Below, piece by piece: positions 5,541 through 8,774 of a stretch of 8,774 bases of DNA. Within the stretch, counting starts at the first letter, position 1. The number at the start of each line of letters is the position of its first letter. The DNA is taken from assembly GCA_023404715.1 (NCBI GenBank), contig JAEYAR010000069.1, forward strand, positions 1 to 8,774. The letters run 5' to 3'. A program made the position numbers and the translations under genes. The stretch comes from Bacillota bacterium (GTDB lineage Bacteria; Bacillota; Clostridia; Christensenellales; Aristaeellaceae). The notes below the pieces were generated by a model. That model made no database searches. It worked only from the letters and a program-made list of their open reading frames with translations, and was not told the origin of the DNA.

Positions 5541-5849
5541 TTACGCCTCCACAGCCTCGAGCAAAAAGGAGACCGGCCGCACGCCGTCCGTGCAGCAGCA
5601 GATGTTTTGTGCGCCCCTGTTTTGCCAGGGGACGTACGACGCGCCCTGGTAAAGCGCGCCGGCCGACGCGCCGATGTCGAGCCATGCCCAGGGGCAGAAG
5701 CCCTCGGGCATGCGCGCCTGCCCGTCGAAAAAGAAGACGTCGCCTTCCTCGAAGGCGTCGCAGCGCGCGTCTTCCCCATCCGTCAGGTAACGGCGGGCGA
5801 CGTCCGGGTAAAAGGCCTTGCGCAGCACCGTGATGCGAACCCGGCGCAT
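5541..5849 (-). CDS. TIGR04076 family protein
   Basis: A 102-residue protein matching the TIGR04076 pattern: an N-terminal strand VRITVLRKAF (4-13), a middle EEGDVFFFDG segment followed by PEGFCPWAW, and the closing CCCTDGVRPVSF, equivalent to the family's C-x-DG-x-RPV ending. The family is small, common in anaerobic Firmicutes and of unknown biochemical role; conserved Cys residues suggest metal binding or redox chemistry, but that is inference. I chose the ATG at 5847-5849, as the reading upstream of it lies inside the zinc-ribbon gene in another frame. Only 2 bp separate it from the stop of that gene, and its weak ribosome binding site (AGAAGG) is inside the upstream gene's end, so it is probably translationally coupled. 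It is the last gene of the run before the hairpin at 5452-5504. Confidence 0.85.
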   Translation of the reverse strand: MRRVRITVLRKAFYPDVARRYLTDGEDARCDAFEEGDVFFFDGQARMPEGFCPWAWLDIGASAGALYQGASYVPWQNRGAQNICCCTDGVRPVSFLLEAVEA

Positions 5850-5851
5850 GA

Positions 5852-6130
5852 TTAGGCCTTCTTCCAGCGCTTCAGATGGGGAAAGAACTGCTCCATATCC
5901 GCCTTGGCCTTCTCGGGCGTCGTGCCGGGGCAAGACTTTACCACAAAGGGGACGCACTGCTCGATCATCGTTTCCATGGTCGTCTCGCCGCCGACAAACG
6001 CGCCGTCTTTGTAGCAATAGGAGCAGTAATCGGGACTAATCGTCCCGTCCTTTTCCGTGCCGTCCGCGTATTCGTTGCCGGGCAGGTTCATGGGCATTCC
6101 ACAGCTTTGGCAATACTTGGTTTCCGTCAT
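5852..6130 (-). CDS. Zinc-ribbon protein (Zn_ribbon_2 type)
   Basis: A 92-residue protein with one treble-clef-like zinc ribbon: C7-x2-C10 in YCQSCGMPM and C36-x2-C39 in DYCSYCYKDG, separated by a conserved GTEKDG turn. After the ribbon comes a helical half (METMIEQCVPFV, then MEQFFPHLKRW near the C-terminus). This matches the putative zinc-ribbon family (Pfam Zn_ribbon_2), widespread in Firmicutes and of unknown function. The ATG at 6128-6130 has a perfect AGGAGG 8 bp upstream; an in-frame upstream start at 6160 would bury that site. It sits 84 bp downstream of the WYL regulator on the same strand and 2 bp upstream of the TIGR04076 gene, forming a two-gene unit. The gap to the regulator holds the palindrome at 6201-6218, so this pair may be the regulator's target. 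Confidence 0.88.
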   Translation of the reverse strand: MTETKYCQSCGMPMNLPGNEYADGTEKDGTISPDYCSYCYKDGAFVGGETTMETMIEQCVPFVVKSCPGTTPEKAKADMEQFFPHLKRWKKA

Positions 6131-6200
6131 CAGGGGTTCCTCCTCTAATTTTGAACTCACATTTCGGTTCCGGGTACACCCCTATGATACGGCATATAAG

Positions 6201-6218
6201 TTGACAGCTGCCTGTCAA
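6201..6218. promoter_or_regulatory. 18-bp palindrome TTGACAG-CTGC-CTGTCAA, candidate operator
   Basis: Two perfect 7-bp arms (6201-6207 and 6212-6218) around a 4-bp centre. It overlaps the stop codon of the WYL regulator and lies about 70 bp upstream of the zinc-ribbon start. The arm also offers a consensus-like TTGACA -35 on the minus strand, though no well-spaced -10 follows (TATCAT at 6184-6189 is too far). It could bind the adjacent regulator or be an RNA stem. Confidence 0.4.
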
Positions 6219-7132
6219 GTTTGATCGCACGGTTCATAAATTTTTGCGACATTCAGCGCGGCTGCGCGCAGGGCCGCGCGCGCATGGGCGGGGGAGAGCA
6301 CCTCCAGCGCGTCGCCGTAGGAGAGGAGGTAGGCGATAAAGTCCCCGCACAGGGGCGAGGCGGTGCGCACGGTGAGCGAACCGTCCGGGTTTTCCTCGAT
6401 CTGCCCGGGCGCAAATTCATCCATCGCTCGAAAGGCGCAGGCGCTGCGTACGCGTAGCACCACGGGCTCTACCGGCGCGTCGCCCCAATACGCTATGTCG
6501 ATCGCGGGCACATGGGACAGATCGTCCGCAAACCCCTCGTCCGTCACGCAGACATCCGTCATGCGCGTCAGGCGGAATGTGCGGTAGGCGTCCTTTTCGC
6601 AGCACTTGCCCTGCAGATACCAGGCCGCGGCCTTGAAGGCGAGGCGCGCGGGCTTTACGCGGCGCGTACGGCGCAGGCCGTAGGAGCTGCGATAGGTGAA
6701 CGTGACGACGAGGCGGCGGCGAATCGCCTCCCGCAGGCGCGTAAAGCGCTCGTCCTTTTGACCGGCCGCGCCCCAGGCGGAGAGGTCGACCTCGATCCAA
6801 TCCTGCGCGCCGCGCTCGAACAGGCCGGAGAGTTTGGCGAGGGCGGAGCGCGCATCCTCCGGCGAGGCCGCTGCAAACCCCTTTACCGCCATGAGCAGCG
6901 CATCCTTCTCGCCCTCTGAAAGCGCGGCGCGCGCGAGGGAAAAGCCCTCCATCAGCGCGATGCCGCCGCCACGGCCCTGCGTCGCGTAGACGGGGATGCC
7001 CGCCTCGCTCAGCGCTTCTACGTCGCGGTAGATGGTGCGCACCGATACGCCCAGGCGGCCGGCGAGCTCCTGCGCGCAGACCTGGCGGCGTTCGAGCAGG
7101 ACATAGAGGATTTCAAACAGGCGCGACGTCAT
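6215..7132 (-). CDS. YafY-type transcriptional regulator (HTH + WYL domain)
   Basis: A 305-residue DNA-binding regulator. The N-terminus (1-60) is a DeoR/HTH_11-like winged helix: ILYVLLERRQ, then AQELAGRLGVSVRTIYRDVEAL with the typical S-x-R-T-I-Y-R-D recognition helix, and a wing with QGRGGGIAL. The centre carries a WYL domain with AWYLQGKC and the following RTFRLTRM strand, a ligand-sensing SH3-like module. A C-terminal extension (about 225-300) is of the WCX type. Proteins of this architecture respond to small ligands or nucleic acids; many act on neighbouring genes. The ATG at 7130-7132 has AAAGGAG upstream. It starts 17 bp after the GNAT-APH stop and probably shares its transcript. The palindrome overlapping its stop codon is a possible target site. 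Family assignment is secure; target genes and ligand are unknown. Confidence 0.93.
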   Translation of the reverse strand: MTSRLFEILYVLLERRQVCAQELAGRLGVSVRTIYRDVEALSEAGIPVYATQGRGGGIALMEGFSLARAALSEGEKDALLMAVKGFAAASPEDARSALAKLSGLFERGAQDWIEVDLSAWGAAGQKDERFTRLREAIRRRLVVTFTYRSSYGLRRTRRVKPARLAFKAAAWYLQGKCCEKDAYRTFRLTRMTDVCVTDEGFADDLSHVPAIDIAYWGDAPVEPVVLRVRSACAFRAMDEFAPGQIEENPDGSLTVRTASPLCGDFIAYLLSYGDALEVLSPAHARAALRAAALNVAKIYEPCDQT

Positions 7133-7150
7133 GGCGTTCTCCTTTCATCC

Positions 7151-8548
7151 TCACAGCATGGCCAGAGCGGCCTGCGCGTCCAGCAGAAAGTCGATCAGGC
7201 GGCGCGTGACGCGCGCGCAGGCGTCGTCGCCGATTTGCAGGAAGTAGTAGAGGAAGCACAGCTCGACGTACACGCAGCAGCCGGGAAGCGCCGCGCGCTC
7301 CTGCGCGGCGAGGGGCGAGCGCGCCTCGTAACCGCGCAGAAAGGCGCGAAAGAGCTGGAGCCAGGAAGCCAAATCCGGCGCTTCGCCGCCCTCGTGCGCG
7401 AGCACGGCGAGCGCCAGGTAGCAGATGTCGAACAGGCGTGCGTTCACGTGCGCATGGTCGGTATCGATCACGCCGGACAGGCGGCATTCCTGAAAGAGCA
7501 GGTTGCCCGGATGCAGATCTCGGTGGATGACCTGGCGGGGCAGCGCGGCATACAGGGGGAGCAGCGCCTCCATCAGCGCGGGCACGCGCCCTTCGAGGCC
7601 GGGCAAGCGGCTGAAGCGGCGGATTTCATCCTGCGCGTCGCATGCGGGGAAGCCGGAGGAAGCGCAATCGCGCAGCGCCTCGTGGATGGCCGCGGCAGCA
7701 TCCCCCAAGAGAAGCAGCTTATCCTTCCCCCCGGGGGCGTAGAAGCCGGAAAGCGCCTCGCCGGGCAACCGCTCGTAGAGCACGTAGGCCGTGCCGTCGG
7801 GCGCCTCGTACACAGGGGCGCCCGCGCGCGTCGGGACGACCCTAGCGCCGGGCAGGCCGGCCTCGCGAAAGGCCGAGGCCGCCCGCGCGAAGAGCGCCGC
7901 CGTCCCGGCGCGGGGGAATGACTTGAGCACCAGGCCGCCGCCCACAGCCCAGACGCCCTCCGCCAGCGCGGGCGCCGCAGGGGCGCAAACGTCCCAGGCG
8001 TTCCCCGGCAGGGATGGGAAGGGCGCGCGGGGATCGCGAAACCGCTCGAAGATCGTGTGCGGCATGTCGATCCCCCGGTAGTGTTTGGTGAACGCAAAGG
8101 CGGGGGCGAGGCCGCCCCGGCGCGCGACGGCCTGCGAGGCCAGGTTGGTATCGCGGATGATGGACACGATGCGCCGCACGCCCAGCGCATCAAAGGCGTG
8201 GCGCATCAGCCCCGCCGCCGCCTCGGCGGCGTAGCCCTGATGCCAATGATCGTACTTGAGCAGGTAGCCGATTTCCACAAGGCGCCCCTGCGGCGTATCC
8301 TGCATCGTGAGGCCCGCCTGGCCGACCATGACGCCGTCCGCCTTGCGCACGATGGCGCAAAGGCCGAAGCCGTCGCGCGCGTAGCGCGCCCGCTGACGAT
8401 CCAGCCAGTCGCGCACCTGTTCCAGGGTAAACGGGCCCTCGTAGGCTGTCATGACGCGCGCATCCTGCAAAATATCGCATAGATCCGGCAGATCGGATGC
8501 GTCCATCTCCCGCAGGAACAGGCGGTCGGTTTCAAGATAAGTCTTCAT
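7151..8548 (-). CDS. GNAT acetyltransferase-APH phosphotransferase fusion
   Basis: A 465-residue cytoplasmic two-domain protein. Residues 1-175 form a RimJ/RimL-like GNAT domain: LETDRLFLREM (5-15), VEIGYLLKYDHWHQGYAAEAA (91-111) holding the acetyl-CoA loop around Q104-G105, and LASQAVARRGGL (136-147). Residues 195-465 form an aminoglycoside-phosphotransferase-fold kinase: GGGLVLKSF (203-211) with the ATP-binding K209, the catalytic loop VIHRDLHPGNLLF (340-352) with D344 and N349, and metal-binding D362-T-D364. Both active sites look complete. The domain order and size resemble the bifunctional aminoglycoside-modifying enzyme AAC(6')-APH(2''), but the GNAT half reads as the RimJ/RimL type, so drug resistance is not implied. 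I chose the ATG at 8546-8548 with AAAGGAGG upstream; a nearer ATG at 8553-8555 is in another frame, inside the mutY end. It overlaps mutY by 17 bp. Substrates are unknown. Confidence 0.88.
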   Translation of the reverse strand: MKTYLETDRLFLREMDASDLPDLCDILQDARVMTAYEGPFTLEQVRDWLDRQRARYARDGFGLCAIVRKADGVMVGQAGLTMQDTPQGRLVEIGYLLKYDHWHQGYAAEAAAGLMRHAFDALGVRRIVSIIRDTNLASQAVARRGGLAPAFAFTKHYRGIDMPHTIFERFRDPRAPFPSLPGNAWDVCAPAAPALAEGVWAVGGGLVLKSFPRAGTAALFARAASAFREAGLPGARVVPTRAGAPVYEAPDGTAYVLYERLPGEALSGFYAPGGKDKLLLLGDAAAAIHEALRDCASSGFPACDAQDEIRRFSRLPGLEGRVPALMEALLPLYAALPRQVIHRDLHPGNLLFQECRLSGVIDTDHAHVNARLFDICYLALAVLAHEGGEAPDLASWLQLFRAFLRGYEARSPLAAQERAALPGCCVYVELCFLYYFLQIGDDACARVTRRLIDFLLDAQAALAML

Positions 8549-8774
8549 CGGGCATGGCCTCCTTTTGTTTCGCCTTAGGGCCGCCCTCTGTTTCGAGCAG
8601 GCGCAGCGCTTCCCTGCGCGCGGCCTTGACGGCGGTCGGCAGCGGAAGCGCGCGCAGCTCCGCCGCGTCGGCCCAGCGGCATTCGGGCGGCGTCCGTTCG
8701 TCCTCCTGCACAAAGGCGTGCAACTGCATATCCCAGACGATGTGCGTGAACACGTGGCGCGCCTCGCCCAGCGG
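8532..8774 (-). CDS. mutY: A/G-specific adenine glycosylase MutY, C-terminal fragment (cut by window edge)
   Basis: The last 80 codons of a gene that runs off the right edge. The visible part is the NUDIX-like C-terminal domain that recognises 8-oxoguanine opposite the adenine MutY removes: PLGEARHVFTHIVWDMQLHA has the family's (K/R)H-x-FTH-x-xW signature, and LRALPLPTAVKAAR is the usual closing segment (LPSAFKAxL in relatives). The catalytic glycosylase and iron-sulphur domains would lie upstream, outside the window. A GTG at 8751-8753 could be mistaken for a start, but the frame is open to the edge and the FTH motif begins right there, so this is not the start. It overlaps the GNAT-APH gene by 17 bp, which suggests co-transcription. 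A stand-alone NUDIX hydrolase is unlikely, because no GX5EX7REUXEEXGU box is visible. Confidence 0.85.
   Translation of the reverse strand, partial: PLGEARHVFTHIVWDMQLHAFVQEDERTPPECRWADAAELRALPLPTAVKAARREALRLLETEGGPKAKQKEAMPDEDLS

Noticed and set aside
7235..7921. Plus-strand open frame (228 codons) opposite the GNAT-APH gene
   Set aside because: Antisense shadow of GC-rich coding DNA; the minus strand carries the kinase catalytic motifs.
7151..8548. Calling the fusion an aminoglycoside resistance enzyme AAC(6')-APH(2'')
   Set aside because: Domain order agrees, but the GNAT half looks RimJ/RimL-like and the context is chromosomal housekeeping; similarity of layout is not enough.
8532..8753. 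A complete small gene starting at the GTG at 8751-8753
   Set aside because: The frame is open to the window edge and the residues beyond the GTG continue the MutY signature, so it is the tail of a longer gene.

Overview
The window looks like chromosomal DNA from a GC-rich anaerobic Firmicute, probably a gut-type member of the Clostridia. This rests on a flavodiiron protein, strong AGGAG-type ribosome binding sites, short gene gaps, and small Firmicute-type families (TIGR04076, zinc-ribbon, WYL regulator). Every gene except one small one at 1958-2305 lies on the minus strand. No rRNA, tRNA, CRISPR array or intact insertion sequence was seen.

Right part (5541-8774, read right to left): a compact minus-strand run. 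It starts with the 3' end of mutY, cut by the window edge. A GNAT acetyltransferase-APH kinase fusion overlaps the end of mutY. A YafY/WYL transcriptional regulator follows after 17 bp. Then, after a short gap holding a perfect palindrome, come a zinc-ribbon protein and a TIGR04076 protein 2 bp apart. A terminator-like hairpin at 5452-5504 closes the run.

Middle (3435-5316): a visibly AT-richer cassette with its own near-consensus promoter. It encodes an AAA/ABC-type ATPase overlapping a TOPRIM-domain protein. This arrangement resembles two-gene ATPase-TOPRIM phage-defence systems of the OLD/AbiL/PARIS type. The TOPRIM gene carries an in-frame TGA, and a further 115 protein-like codons continue in the same frame, so the gene looks interrupted by one nonsense codon. 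This is the most notable observation here.

Left part (1-3325): a D-2-hydroxyacid-dehydrogenase-like protein lacks the usual catalytic Arg and His, and its promoter is overlain by a perfect 20-bp palindrome. Convergent to it is an AT-rich small alpha/beta-barrel (ABM-like) protein. A long nested inverted repeat separates the two. A 544-bp stretch without an intact gene follows; it holds decayed ORF fragments and a strong minus-strand promoter-like sequence. A complete flavodiiron protein (NO/O2 detoxification) comes next. The last 204 bp hold a 9-bp hairpin and G-rich DNA, with no supported gene.
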